Of a stretch of 64,000 nucleotides of DNA, positions 45,261-54,091 are shown one piece after another. The translations under genes and the position numbers were made by a program. This DNA comes from Streptomyces katrae (lineage in GTDB: Bacteria > Actinomycetota > Actinomycetes > Streptomycetales > Streptomycetaceae): assembly GCF_000717655.1 (NCBI RefSeq), contig NZ_JNZY01000031.1, positions 18,416 through 82,415 of the forward strand, written 5' to 3'. Position 1 is the first letter of the stretch. Every line of letters begins with the position of its first letter. The notes below the pieces were generated by a model. The model saw nothing but the letters and a program-made list of their open reading frames with translations, was not told where the DNA came from and ran no database searches.

Positions 45261-46094
45261 CTATTCGGCGATCTTCCCGGCGTAAATGTCCTCGCTCGCG
45301 GGCAATACGACGGTCACCGGCGTCCCGAACCCGTAGAGCAGCGTGGTGGAGGAGACATCGATCACGCCATTGTTGACGTAGGTGAAACGGTGCCGGACCT
45401 TCCGCAGCCGGCCCTCCTCGTCGAGATAGACGTCGAAGGGGACCACGTCCTTGCTGAACCCTTTCGCCGCCGCCTCCAGCGCCCCGCGGACCGCCGGTGA
45501 GGCGCTCTTCGCGGCCTGCCCGATGTCGGTGGTCCCTCGGTAGTGCCGCACCTTCGTGCCCGCCACCTCGGTCTCGCCCACGTACGTCGCCTCCTGTACG
45601 CCGCGCAGCAGCTCGGCGGCGGCCAGCGGATCGGTGGCCCCTCCCGTGACGAGGTTGCCGTCCGCCAGGGCCGTCGTGTCGACGCGGACCCACTTGTCGG
45701 CGGGCACGCCCGCGCCCCGGTTCTTCATGTAGAGGGCGCCGGGTACGAGCAGCTCGGTGATGGGCCGGTGCTCGTCCTTGCCGGCCGCGTCGGCCGGGAG
45801 CATCACCAGGAGCTGGCCCATCCGGTTCTTGAAGTCGACGCCGCCCTCGCCGCGGATCGTGACCCGGGTCCCGCCGGTGGCCATCTCCATCGCCGTACGG
45901 GCCTGCGCGCTGCCGGTCTTCGCCAGCAGGTCGGCGGCTCCCCGGACGATCGCGGCCGGGTCCGCGGCGGGCCGGTCGTCGGCCTGGCCCGGGCCTCCGC
46001 ACCCGCTCATCGCGGCCACGGTCACGGCCATGCCGAAGGCGAGCACCGCCTCACCCGCCCGCCCGCGCCGCCGCCTGTGCTGGTGCACCACCAT
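45261..46094 (-). CDS. lipoprotein (LprG/LppX-like)
   Basis: A 277-residue lipoprotein: basic N-terminus (HRRRRGRAG), hydrophobic core and lipobox AAMSGC, then an extracytoplasmic domain with FKNRMGQLLVMLPADAAGKD and ADKWVRVDTTALADGN. It resembles the LppX/LprG lipid-carrying fold family found in actinobacteria. The ATG at 46094 is preceded by GGCAGG; the start could be one of the following GTG codons. Confidence 0.8.
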   Translation of the reverse strand: MVVHQHRRRRGRAGEAVLAFGMAVTVAAMSGCGGPGQADDRPAADPAAIVRGAADLLAKTGSAQARTAMEMATGGTRVTIRGEGGVDFKNRMGQLLVMLPADAAGKDEHRPITELLVPGALYMKNRGAGVPADKWVRVDTTALADGNLVTGGATDPLAAAELLRGVQEATYVGETEVAGTKVRHYRGTTDIGQAAKSASPAVRGALEAAAKGFSKDVVPFDVYLDEEGRLRKVRHRFTYVNNGVIDVSSTTLLYGFGTPVTVVLPASEDIYAGKIAE

Positions 46095-46224
46095 CGCCTG
46101 CCAACCCCCAACGCGTGACCGCTGTTTGCCCGAGGCCCCACCCGCTCCGGTTAACGAGGTCCGGGGTTTCCCGTCACGGGCCGCCGCGGTCCCGGGCGCG
46201 TCCCGGACCCAGTACCGTGGGGGT

Positions 46225-46434
46225 GTGGATCCGCACACCAAGGCGTCGCTCGTCCCTCCGCTTGAAGCCGTGCCGCTCCCCCGCACCACCGGGCGGCCAC
46301 CCGCCGGGCACACCACGAGCACCGCCGAGCGCGGTTCGTTCTGCCTGGCCCTCTGCACCTGCGGCTGGAGAGGCCCGGCCCGCCGCTCCCGCGACCTGGC
46401 CCGCAAGGACGCGGACCGGCACACCTCGGGCTAG
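46225..46434 (+). CDS. small CxC protein
   Basis: A 69-residue protein with SFCLALCTCGWRGPARRSRD near the end, a cluster of three cysteines in a basic Trp-containing motif that could bind zinc. GTG 46225 is preceded by TACCGT (46213-46218) exactly six bases away, a leaderless layout. Function unknown; the Cys motif and start geometry argue for a real gene. Confidence 0.6.
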   Translation: MDPHTKASLVPPLEAVPLPRTTGRPPAGHTTSTAERGSFCLALCTCGWRGPARRSRDLARKDADRHTSG

Positions 46435-46532
46435 CTAGGGGCAGGGGCTCGGGCAAGGTCCGGGGAGCTTCTTGATCGCCCGTTCGGACGGCCCGGCTGG
46501 CCGAGGCCCGCGGGAGCGGATGCCCTGGAACC

Positions 46533-46766
46533 ATGCCAGGACCCGCACCCCGCGTCGCCGCCCTCCTCTGGGCCCTGCTCATCGCCCTCACGCCCGCCGC
46601 CGTCGCCTCGGCGAGCCCGACGGGCTCGGCCGACGGCCCGGCCGACGTGGCCCTGGCCGTCGGAGCGACCACCACCGCGTCCGTGGCCACCGGTCTGTGG
46701 CTGCGCTCCCGCTACCGCCGCGAGGGCGGCCCGGAGGGCCACGGCGCGGAGGGCGGCGACCCGTGA
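46533..46766 (+). CDS. small exported or membrane protein
   Basis: A 77-residue protein with a signal-like start (RVAALLWALLIALTPAAVAS) and a second hydrophobic stretch (DVALAVGATTTASVATGLWL) followed by a basic then acidic tail. Its stop overlaps the next ORF's start as GTGA. No strong RBS is seen before the ATG. Function unknown. Confidence 0.5.
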   Translation: MPGPAPRVAALLWALLIALTPAAVASASPTGSADGPADVALAVGATTTASVATGLWLRSRYRREGGPEGHGAEGGDP

Positions 46767-46873
46767 CGCCCCGCCTCCGGCCCAGAGCGGTCCGGCTGTG
46801 CTTCGGCGGAGCGGGGCTGTGCCTGCTGGCGGCCGTCCTGATCTCCGTATGGGACGCGTACGGCCGATCCTGA
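46763..46873 (+). CDS. 36-residue membrane microprotein
   Basis: Starts at GTG 46763 inside the stop of the previous ORF (GTGA). The product has a basic start (RLRPRAVRL) and one membrane helix (CFGGAGLCLLAAVLISVW). The coupling suggests the two small proteins are made together. Function unknown; it ends just before the convergent PAP2 gene. Confidence 0.5.
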   Translation: MTPRLRPRAVRLCFGGAGLCLLAAVLISVWDAYGRS

Positions 46874-46877
46874 AAAG

Positions 46878-47594
46878 CTACGCCGCGAGGTCCTTCTCGT
46901 GCGTCAGGCAGCCCGGCGGCGGGGTCTGGGGCTGGGCGAGGTCCACCGGGCGGGGCAGGGCGCGGCGCTTGGCGCGGACCAGCCGGCCGGCGCGCGGGGC
47001 GCGGGCCACCGCCCGCACGAGCGGGTTCAGCAGTGCCATCGCGAGCGGCGCGAGCACCAGCACGACGGCCGTGCCGAGCGCGAAGCCGCCGATGACGTCG
47101 GTCGGGTAGTGGACCCCGAGGTACACGCGGCAGACGCCCTCGGCGAGGGCCAGGCCGATCCCGATGAGCCCGATCTTGCGGTTCGCGATGAACAGGCCAA
47201 CGCCCAGGGCCATCGCGAGGGCGGCGTGGCCGCTGACGAAGGAGAAATCGCCCGGGCCGGCGTACGGTGCGAGCACGTCCAGGCCGCTGTGCTCGGCGAA
47301 CGGCCGCGGACGCCCGACGAAGGCGCGCAGCGGGACGTTCACGAGAAGCGCGAGCGCGGCGGCGATCGGGGCCCACACCAGCGCGGCGAACGACTCGACG
47401 GCCGTGGACTCGTCCTGCCGGCGCGCACCGTGCCAGCACCACAGGACGAGGAGCACCAGGGCCAGCGGGATCCCGTACGCGCTGACGAGACCGACGGCCC
47501 GGTCGACCCCGTCCGGGGCGTGCCGGGCCAGTCCGTTGATGTCGTACAGCAGGCTGACGTCCACGTTCGGCCCACTACTGGTGAGTCCAGCCAT
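46878..47594 (-). CDS. PAP2-family membrane phosphatase
   Basis: A 238-residue membrane phosphatase with the three-part PAP2 signature: RAFVGRPRPF, SFVSGHAALA (the usual PSGH is VSGH) and VYLGVHYPTDVIGG. It likely dephosphorylates a lipid phosphate or undecaprenyl pyrophosphate. Five to six membrane helices are visible. The ATG at 47594 follows a GGGG-rich leader. The intergenic region upstream has an inverted repeat TGGAACG/CGTTCCA (47684-47713) of unknown role. Confidence 0.88.
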   Translation of the reverse strand: MAGLTSSGPNVDVSLLYDINGLARHAPDGVDRAVGLVSAYGIPLALVLLVLWCWHGARRQDESTAVESFAALVWAPIAAALALLVNVPLRAFVGRPRPFAEHSGLDVLAPYAGPGDFSFVSGHAALAMALGVGLFIANRKIGLIGIGLALAEGVCRVYLGVHYPTDVIGGFALGTAVVLVLAPLAMALLNPLVRAVARAPRAGRLVRAKRRALPRPVDLAQPQTPPPGCLTHEKDLAA

Positions 47595-47806
47595 GGCGAT
47601 GCGGCCCCTTGCCCTTGCTCGGTCCCCTCGGGCGCACCCCTGTGTGCGCCCCTGAACCCCCCCGTTGATCAAGCCTGCGTCCATGGAACGCCCGTTCTGA
47701 ACGCCACGTTCCACTCTCCACCGAATGATCACGGCAACGTTATCGAAGAGTGACTCATCGTCGCAGCTCAGGGCCTCGGGTTGACGCAGCGTGGCGAAGG
47801 GCGCGG

Positions 47807-48832
47807 CTAGGGGGACTTGGCGTCGGCGGTGCGGTCGGGAAGGGCCTCGGCCCCGTCCTTCGTCACGCGGGTCGCGCCGAAGTAATCGGGGGTGTCGATC
47901 TTGTCGAAGCGGATCACAGCGCCGGTGTACGGGGCGTTGATCATGTATCCACCGCCCACGTAGAGGCCGACGTGCCGGATCTCCCGAGAGTTCGTCAGAT
48001 CATCGGAGAAGAACACCAGGTCACCGGGCAGCAGTTCGCCGCGCGCGGGATGCGGCCCGGCGTTGTACTGGTCGTTGGCGACGCGCGGCAGCTCGATCCC
48101 CACCGATTCGTACGCCGCCTTGGTCAGCCCCGAGCAGTCGAACCGCCCGTCCTGGTCCGGCGTACCGTTGCCGCCCCACAGGTACGGGGTCCCCAACTGC
48201 TTCTGCGCGAAGTAGATGGCCCCGGCGGCCTGCTGCGAGGGCGCGACCCGCCCGACCGGCCGCTCGAAGCTCTTCGCGAGGGTCGTGATGGTCTTCACGT
48301 ACCCCTGGGTCTCCTTGTACGGGGGCACACCGCCGTACTTGATGACCGCGTACGCCCCCGCGTTGTAGGCCGCGAGCATGTTGCCCGTCGGGTCCCCGGG
48401 CACCCCCGCCACGTCCTTGGCCAGCTCGCAGTCGTACGAAGCGGCCGAGGGGATCGCATCGTTGGGGTCCCAGATGTCACGGTCGCCGTCACCGTCCCCG
48501 TCGATGCCGTGACCGGCCCACGTGCCCGGGATGAACTGCGCGATGCCGCGGGCGTCGGCCGGGCTGACGGCGCTCGGATTCCAGCCGCTCTCCGAGTACA
48601 GCTGGGCGGCCAGCAGCGCAGGGGTCACGGCCGGGCACAGCGTCCCCCACTTCTGCACCAGGTTCTGGTACTTCGCGGGTACGGCCCCCTTGGCCAGTCC
48701 GACCGCCCGGCCCCCGGCCGCCCCGGCACCCACGAGGCCGGCCGCGGCGGAGTACGTACCCACCACGATCAGCACGAGGAAGCTCAGACAGAGTCCGATC
48801 CCGATCCCGCTCGCCATCCAGAATCTGCGCAC
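47807..48832 (-). CDS. bifunctional lytic transglycosylase and NlpC/P60 peptidase
   Basis: A 341-residue membrane-anchored cell-wall enzyme. Residues 6-30 form a membrane helix. The SLT domain has the catalytic Glu in AAQLYSESGWNPSAV, followed by ARGIAQFIPGTWAG. The C-terminal NlpC/P60 domain has Cys in FDCSGLTKAAY, His in IRHVGLYVG and Asn in MINAP as third catalytic residue. Such enzymes (VirB1-like) open peptidoglycan for type IV secretion, which is notable given the T4SS-like cluster 6 kb away. GTG start; an ATG five codons later is also possible. Confidence 0.9.
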   Translation of the reverse strand: MRRFWMASGIGIGLCLSFLVLIVVGTYSAAAGLVGAGAAGGRAVGLAKGAVPAKYQNLVQKWGTLCPAVTPALLAAQLYSESGWNPSAVSPADARGIAQFIPGTWAGHGIDGDGDGDRDIWDPNDAIPSAASYDCELAKDVAGVPGDPTGNMLAAYNAGAYAVIKYGGVPPYKETQGYVKTITTLAKSFERPVGRVAPSQQAAGAIYFAQKQLGTPYLWGGNGTPDQDGRFDCSGLTKAAYESVGIELPRVANDQYNAGPHPARGELLPGDLVFFSDDLTNSREIRHVGLYVGGGYMINAPYTGAVIRFDKIDTPDYFGATRVTKDGAEALPDRTADAKSP

Positions 48833-48893
48833 CCGTCAACACTCCCCCATCCCCGTCACCTTCACGTGCGAATCGCTCGTGTCGCCGGAAGCG

Positions 48894-50558
48894 CTAGCCC
48901 ACTCGGAAGCCCGTGCAGCGGATGCTCGCGTACTTCGTAGGATCATCTTCAACGTGGTAGAAGACCACCGTCCAGTCCCCCGGGTCGTTGGCGAGGGGCA
49001 CGCCGGGGTACGTCTTGCCGTTCACGTGCTCCGCGAAGTCGTCCGGGTACTTGAGCGTCAGGAACTCGCCCGTCTTCCACTTGCCGTAGATGTCGACGGG
49101 CTTGCTGGTGAAGCCCACGGCCCGGTTGTCCATGGGGAAGGGCTTGCCGGTGAACGGGTCGAGGTCGTGCGGGGACCTGACCGCCACCGACACGTAGTAC
49201 GGATCGGGTCTGGTCGCGCTGTTCTCCGCGTACTTGATGCGCATGCTGATGTTCACGGACTTCCCCGAGACCTCGGCGCCGGCCTGCATGTCCGCACCGG
49301 GCGGCTTCTGCTCCGGCCCCAGGTTGCACGCGCCGGTGCCGTGCGCGGCGCGCTCCGGGTCGGTGGAGGGCAACCAGAAGTAGTGCGAGATCTGGTTGCC
49401 CTCGATGTACTCGGCAGGCGGCTTGCCGGCGCTCTTGGACACCGAGGGCGCGGCGCCCCCCGCGGCCGGCGTCTGCCCGGGCGTACCCGTGGCACCCGCC
49501 GCACCGTCCTTGCCCCGGCTCCCCTCACCGTTCCCGTCGAACGGGGCCAGCTTCCAGGCCGCCAGCGACAGGGCCGCGACCACCGCCACGGCCGCCACCC
49601 ACACACCCGTCCGCCCACGCCGCGGCGGGATCCCGGCCGTGTACTGCGTCGGCGTGTAGCCGTACGGCAGGCCCGGCCCCTGCGTCCGCATCTCGTGCAC
49701 CGGCACGGCCTCGCCCAGCGCGCCCAGCCCCACGTACACGGGATCGTCGATCAGCGCGTCCCGTACGCCGCACCGGCCGATCACCTCGGCCAGGGCCGGC
49801 CGGGCCGCCGGGTCCTTCGCCACGCACGCCTCGATCAGGGCCGCCAGCCCCGGCTCCACCCCGGCCACGTCGACCGGCTCGTGCACCGCCCGGTAGCTCA
49901 CGCTCGGCGCGGCGCCCGTACCGAACGGCGGCCGCCCGGTCGCCGCGTACGCGAGGGTCGCGCCCAGCGCGAAGACGTCCGCGGCGGCCCCCGCCTCGGC
50001 CCCGAGCAGCACCTCGGGCGCGGTGTACCCCGGGGTCCCCGGGGCCTGGCCGTCCTGGGTTAGGGCCGTCTCGCCCACGCCGCGCGCGATGCCGAAGTCG
50101 ATGAGCTGCGGGCCCTGCGCGCCCAGGATGACGTTCTGCGGTTTGAGGTCCCGGTGCGTCACCCCGTACGCATGGACGCTCGCCAGCCCCTCCGCGAGAG
50201 CCGCGAACAGCCGGCGGCAGGTGTCCGCGGGCAAACCGCCGCGCTCCGCCACGGCATGACCGAGCGTCGGACCCGCCACGTACTCCGTGGCCAGCCAGAA
50301 CGGCGGCGCCTGCAGCGAGGCGTCGATCAGGTTCGCCGTGTACGCCGACCGCACCGCGCGCACGGTCTCGGCCTCACGCCGGAACCGGGCCAGGGCCTCG
50401 GGGCGGCCGGTGATCTCGTCCCGGATCACCTTCACGGCGACCAGACGCCCGCCGGGCGAGCGCCCGAGGTACACCTGCCCCATCCCTCCGGCACCGAGCC
50501 GGGCCAGCAGCGCGTGCGCCCCGATCCGGGCGGGGTCGAGGTCTCTCAGGGGCTCCAT
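48894..50558 (-). CDS. receptor-type Ser/Thr protein kinase
   Basis: A 554-residue transmembrane kinase. The kinase domain (residues ~10-265) has GAGGMGQVYLG, VAVKVI, catalytic HRDLKPQN, DFGIAR and APEVL. A juxtamembrane tail follows, then a membrane helix (WVAAVAVVAALSLAAWKL), a Gly/Ala linker and a ~180-residue extracytoplasmic sensor with two cysteines (GTGACNLG, SIRCTGF). No PASTA repeats are present, so it differs from PknB. Its ligand is unknown. Confidence 0.9.
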   Translation of the reverse strand: MEPLRDLDPARIGAHALLARLGAGGMGQVYLGRSPGGRLVAVKVIRDEITGRPEALARFRREAETVRAVRSAYTANLIDASLQAPPFWLATEYVAGPTLGHAVAERGGLPADTCRRLFAALAEGLASVHAYGVTHRDLKPQNVILGAQGPQLIDFGIARGVGETALTQDGQAPGTPGYTAPEVLLGAEAGAAADVFALGATLAYAATGRPPFGTGAAPSVSYRAVHEPVDVAGVEPGLAALIEACVAKDPAARPALAEVIGRCGVRDALIDDPVYVGLGALGEAVPVHEMRTQGPGLPYGYTPTQYTAGIPPRRGRTGVWVAAVAVVAALSLAAWKLAPFDGNGEGSRGKDGAAGATGTPGQTPAAGGAAPSVSKSAGKPPAEYIEGNQISHYFWLPSTDPERAAHGTGACNLGPEQKPPGADMQAGAEVSGKSVNISMRIKYAENSATRPDPYYVSVAVRSPHDLDPFTGKPFPMDNRAVGFTSKPVDIYGKWKTGEFLTLKYPDDFAEHVNGKTYPGVPLANDPGDWTVVFYHVEDDPTKYASIRCTGFRVG

Positions 50559-50628
50559 TGACCCGAGCCTGCCACACCGACTGCCGTGCCACGGAACCGG
50601 GTTGACCACGAAGGCCGCCGCGAACGCG

Positions 50629-51468
50629 TCACGCTGAGCGCGCTGCCGGGAGCGCGGTGCCAGGAACGCGGCGCCAGGAGCGCGGTGCGACGAACAGGCT
50701 CTGCGCGCTCCGCCCGATCGGCCCCTTCTCGTCGTGCAGCCGGGCGTCGGCGAGCCCGATCCCGCCCGCGTCCACACTCGTACGGGCCTCCACGCAGGCC
50801 CACTCGCCCACCGGGTGGCGGTGCAGGTGGACGGTCAGGTCGCCGTTGATGAACACGTACCGCCCGAAGTCCATGACCGAGCTGATCCCGTTGCCCGAGT
50901 CGGCGGCGATCAGGACCCGGTCCAGCGGCCTGGTCTCCTCCCCGGCGACGAGCGGCACCTTCATCCGCATCCAGCACGTGCCGGGGCCCAGCTCCACGAA
51001 CGCGCCCTCCGTGAACCGGGTCTCCATCGCCGAGTGGTAGCCGGTCTCCCACGGCACCGGGAAGAACGGCGTCACCTCCACCTCCCCGGGCGGCGGCAGC
51101 TGCGGGCCCGGGGCCACCCCCGGCACGGCCTCCTCGGCCACCCGGATCCGCAGCGCCCGCGCGAGCATCACCGGCGCCGCCCCGGCCGGGGCGAGGGCGG
51201 CCTCGACCACCTCCGTGCCGCGGCCGGCCCGGAGCACCGACGTGGTGATCTCCAGCGGGCCGATCGGCACCGGCCGCAGGATCTCGTACGTGATCCTCGC
51301 GATCCGCATGTCCGCGCGGGCGCCCTCCCGCTCCTCCACGGCCCGGCCGAGCAGCGCGGCCGGCGGCCCGGCATGCTGCGAGCCGGGGTCCCACGGCCCG
51401 CGCGTGTACTCGGTGGCCAGGAACCGCCCGGCATCGACCCGTTCGAAGAACGCCTCGGAGATCGCCAT
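50629..51468 (-). CDS. acyl-CoA thioesterase family protein
   Basis: A 279-residue double-hotdog protein (FFERVDAGRFLATEYTRGPW, QHAGPPAALLGRAVE, and IAADSGNGISSVMDFGRYVF in the second half). It likely hydrolyses an acyl-CoA. TAGCGT (51476-51481) is seven bases before the ATG. The last ~15 residues are encoded by a triplicated 14-base unit (50649-50690), whose length is not a multiple of three, so the tail of this protein is a recent change. Confidence 0.85.
   Translation of the reverse strand: MAISEAFFERVDAGRFLATEYTRGPWDPGSQHAGPPAALLGRAVEEREGARADMRIARITYEILRPVPIGPLEITTSVLRAGRGTEVVEAALAPAGAAPVMLARALRIRVAEEAVPGVAPGPQLPPPGEVEVTPFFPVPWETGYHSAMETRFTEGAFVELGPGTCWMRMKVPLVAGEETRPLDRVLIAADSGNGISSVMDFGRYVFINGDLTVHLHRHPVGEWACVEARTSVDAGGIGLADARLHDEKGPIGRSAQSLFVAPRSWRRVPGTALPAARSA
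50649..50690. repeat. Three tandem copies of a 14-base unit
   Basis: GGAGCGCGGTGCCA, GGAACGCGGCGCCA and GGAGCGCGGTGCGA lie head to tail at 50649-50690. They cover the 3' end of the thioesterase gene. A unit length that is not a multiple of three means each copy shifts the frame. Confidence 0.7.
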
Positions 51469-51552
51469 GCCCGGCACGCTACCGACAGGTAACCCGCCCC
51501 GCCAGGCCTTCACGGAACAACGGGGCCTCGGCCGGAACACCGGCGCAGCACC

Positions 51553-52161
51553 TCAGCGGGCGAAGCCCAGCCCGACCCCGAGACCCACCAGCACCGAGCC
51601 GATCGCCCGGTTCAGCGCCTTCTGCGCCTTCAGCATCCGGTCGCGCAGACGGGAGTTCGAGAAGAACAGCGCGACCGCACCGAACCACCCCAGGTGCGCC
51701 GCCGACATGAACAGCCCGTACCCGGCCTGCTGCCAGACCGGCGTGTCCGGGTTGACGACCTGCGTGAACGTCGACACCACGAACAGCGTGGTCTTCGGGT
51801 TGAGCACATTGGTCAGGAACCCGGACCGCAGCGCACCCACCCGGGTCAGCTCCGGCTTGGACTCCAGGTCCACGCTCAGCTCGGCCCGCGCCCGGAAGGT
51901 CCGGATCCCGATCCACACCAGGTACGCGGCACCCGCCAGCTTGATCGCCGTGAACAGGGCCGTGGAGGAGGCGATCAGGAGACCGACCCCGAGCATCGTG
52001 TACGAGACGTGCACCAGCACGCCGGCCGCGACACCGGCCGCCGCGAAGAGCCCGGTGGGCCGCCCGTACAGATAGCTGTTCCGGACGACCATCGCGAAAT
52101 CGGCGCCGGGACTGATCACGGCGAGGAGGGTGATGACGGCAACTGCGATCACTTCTGTCAT
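51553..52161 (-). CDS. LysE-family amino-acid exporter
   Basis: A 202-residue membrane protein with six helices and the family signature AVISPGADFAMVVRNSYLYG. LysE/RhtB proteins export amino acids or small amines. It is divergent from a GNAT acetyltransferase gene. No good RBS precedes the ATG, suggesting leaderless translation. Confidence 0.92.
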   Translation of the reverse strand: MTEVIAVAVITLLAVISPGADFAMVVRNSYLYGRPTGLFAAAGVAAGVLVHVSYTMLGVGLLIASSTALFTAIKLAGAAYLVWIGIRTFRARAELSVDLESKPELTRVGALRSGFLTNVLNPKTTLFVVSTFTQVVNPDTPVWQQAGYGLFMSAAHLGWFGAVALFFSNSRLRDRMLKAQKALNRAIGSVLVGLGVGLGFAR

Positions 52162-52224
52162 GTACGGATGCTCACCGCACCGGCCCCCGCGATCAACCGG
52201 GTTCCGTACACGAATACTCGAGAC

Positions 52225-52743
52225 ATGAACACGACGCCTTCCTCCCCCTCCACGGCACCCGCGCCCCTCTCGCTGCGCCCGTTCCGCCCCGCGGACGACG
52301 CCCCGGCCCTTCACCGCTGGATCACCACCCGGGCCGAGCTCGTCACCTGGGCGGGGCCCTCCTTCACCTGGCCGCTGGACGACGCCCAGCTCACCGCCTA
52401 CGCCGCCGAGCCGGACCGCCACACCTGGACCGCGGTCTCCCCCGACGGACGCCCCCTCGGCCACATCTCCGTACGCGGCTCCCGCCTGGGCCGCGTCCTG
52501 ATCGCCCCCGAGGCGCGGGGCCGGGGCCTCGGCGAGACCCTCCTCACACTCGCCGTCGCCCGCGCCTTCGACGAGCTGGGCCTGACCTCGCTCGACCTCG
52601 GCGTCTACGCCCACAACACCGCGGCCGTACGCCTCTACGAGAAGCTCGGCTTCCGCACCGAGCAGGTACTGGAGGACGTGGAGGAGGTCGACGGCGTCCG
52701 CTGGTCGGCCCTCCAGATGCGGCTCACCGCCCCCGACCGGTGA
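52225..52743 (+). CDS. GNAT N-acetyltransferase
   Basis: A 172-residue acetyltransferase with the acetyl-CoA loop [20 protein letters not shown] and the late motif [18 protein letters not shown]. The substrate is unknown; it may be an amine or a ribosomal/small-molecule target. AATACT lies six bases before the ATG. It is divergent from the LysE gene, a possible functional pair (acetylation versus export of an amine). Confidence 0.88.
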   Translation: MNTTPSSPSTAPAPLSLRPFRPADDAPALHRWITTRAELVTWAGPSFTWPLDDAQLTAYAAEPDRHTWTAVSPDGRPLGHISVRGSRLGRVLIAPEARGRGLGETLLTLAVARAFDELGLTSLDLGVYAHNTAAVRLYEKLGFRTEQVLEDVEEVDGVRWSALQMRLTAPDR

Positions 52744-52753
52744 CAATGAAGGG

Positions 52754-53608
52754 GTGTCCGCCACTCCCGCCACGCCCGCCGTCCCCTCCGGGGCCGCCCT
52801 CCCGGCGCTCCCCGTCCTGCAAGCAGACTGCTCGAACTGCTTCGCGCTCTGCTGCGTCGCCCTGCCCTTCGCCAAGTCCAACGACTTCGCGGTGAACAAG
52901 GCCGCCGGAACGCCCTGCAAGAACCTCCGGCAGGACTTCCGCTGCGGCATCCACACCCGGCTGCGCGACAAGGGATTCCAGGGCTGCACCGTCTTCGACT
53001 GCTTCGGCGCGGGCCAGCAGGTCTCCCAGGTGACCTTCGGCGGCCGGGACTGGCGTACGCACCCCGGCACGGCCGCCCGGATGTACGAGGTCTTCCCGGT
53101 CCTGCGGCAGCTGCACGAGCTGCTCTTCTACGTCACCGGCGCGCTCGCCCTCCCGGCGGCCGCCCCGGTCCACGCGGACCTGAACCGCGCGCTCGCCGAG
53201 ACCACGCAGTGGACCGCCGCCGACGCGGACGCCCTCACCGCCCTGGACGTGAGCGACCTGCGCGGGCGCATCAACACGCTCCTCCTGCGCGCCAGCGAGC
53301 TCGCCCGCGCCAAGGCCCCGGCCCGCAAGAAGAACCACCGCGGCGCCGACCTGATGGGCGCCCGCCTCGCAGGCGCGGACCTCCGCGGCGCCAACCTCCG
53401 CGGCGCCTACCTCATCGCCGCGAACCTCAACGGCGCAGACCTCCGCCTGGCGGACCTGATCGGCGCGGACTTCCGCGACGCCGACCTGCGCGGGGCGGAC
53501 CTCCGCGACGCCCTCTTCCTGACCCAGCCCCAGCTCAGCGCAGCCCGGGGCGACGCCAGGACCAAGATCCCCCCGACGCTGGCCCGCCCCGCGCACTGGC
53601 CCGCGTAA
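52754..53608 (+). CDS. pentapeptide-repeat protein with Cys-rich N-terminus
   Basis: A 284-residue protein starting at GTG. The N-terminal 90 residues have eight to nine cysteines ([35 protein letters not shown]), a possible metal or Fe-S cluster site. The C-terminal ~90 residues are pentapeptide repeats A(D/N)LxG ([20 protein letters not shown] and so on), a right-handed quadrilateral beta-helix. Some such proteins mimic DNA and protect gyrase; the Cys-rich part is unusual. Confidence 0.87.
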   Translation: MSATPATPAVPSGAALPALPVLQADCSNCFALCCVALPFAKSNDFAVNKAAGTPCKNLRQDFRCGIHTRLRDKGFQGCTVFDCFGAGQQVSQVTFGGRDWRTHPGTAARMYEVFPVLRQLHELLFYVTGALALPAAAPVHADLNRALAETTQWTAADADALTALDVSDLRGRINTLLLRASELARAKAPARKKNHRGADLMGARLAGADLRGANLRGAYLIAANLNGADLRLADLIGADFRDADLRGADLRDALFLTQPQLSAARGDARTKIPPTLARPAHWPA

Positions 53609-53645
53609 CCCGCCCCGGGAACCCGGACTCCCGCCGCTTCCGGGC

Positions 53646-54056
53646 TCAGCCGCCGATCGCGCCCAGCCTGGCCTCGACCCGCCCGCGCAGCAGCTGGTAC
53701 TCCTCCCAGCGCCGCGGCAGCCGCCCCTGCGGCCGCGGCCCCATCAGCCGCCCCTCCGTCACCACCTGTCCCCGGCGGAACTGCTCCCGCGTCAGGTCCA
53801 CCTGTATCCCCCCGGGGAGCACGTTCCACGTATGGAACCCCTGCTGCTCCCCCTCGAGCCAGACCTCCCCGACCATCAGCCCGCCCCCCATCAGGTCCTG
53901 CACCACCAGCGAGGTGATGTCGCAGTGCCCCCAGGCAGGGTTGTCGGCCGTCCAGGGCGCCCGCTCGACGTCATCGGGCGAGCAGGTCTCGGCCGACCAC
54001 CCCGCTCGGATGGCCGCTTCGATGTCCTTCAGGGTCCACGGAGTTGCGGTCGTCAT
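53646..54056 (-). CDS. YunG-like protein
   Basis: A 136-residue protein of the YunG family with a papain-like pattern: Cys in WGHCDITSLVVQD, His in GFHTWNVLPGG and Asp in IQVDLTREQF. This Cys-His-Asp order fits a thiol peptidase or transferase, but activity is not established. It is convergent with the pentapeptide gene. Confidence 0.8.
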   Translation of the reverse strand: MTTATPWTLKDIEAAIRAGWSAETCSPDDVERAPWTADNPAWGHCDITSLVVQDLMGGGLMVGEVWLEGEQQGFHTWNVLPGGIQVDLTREQFRRGQVVTEGRLMGPRPQGRLPRRWEEYQLLRGRVEARLGAIGG

Positions 54057-54091
54057 CCGTCCACTGTGCCGCGCCCCACTGACAACGGCCC

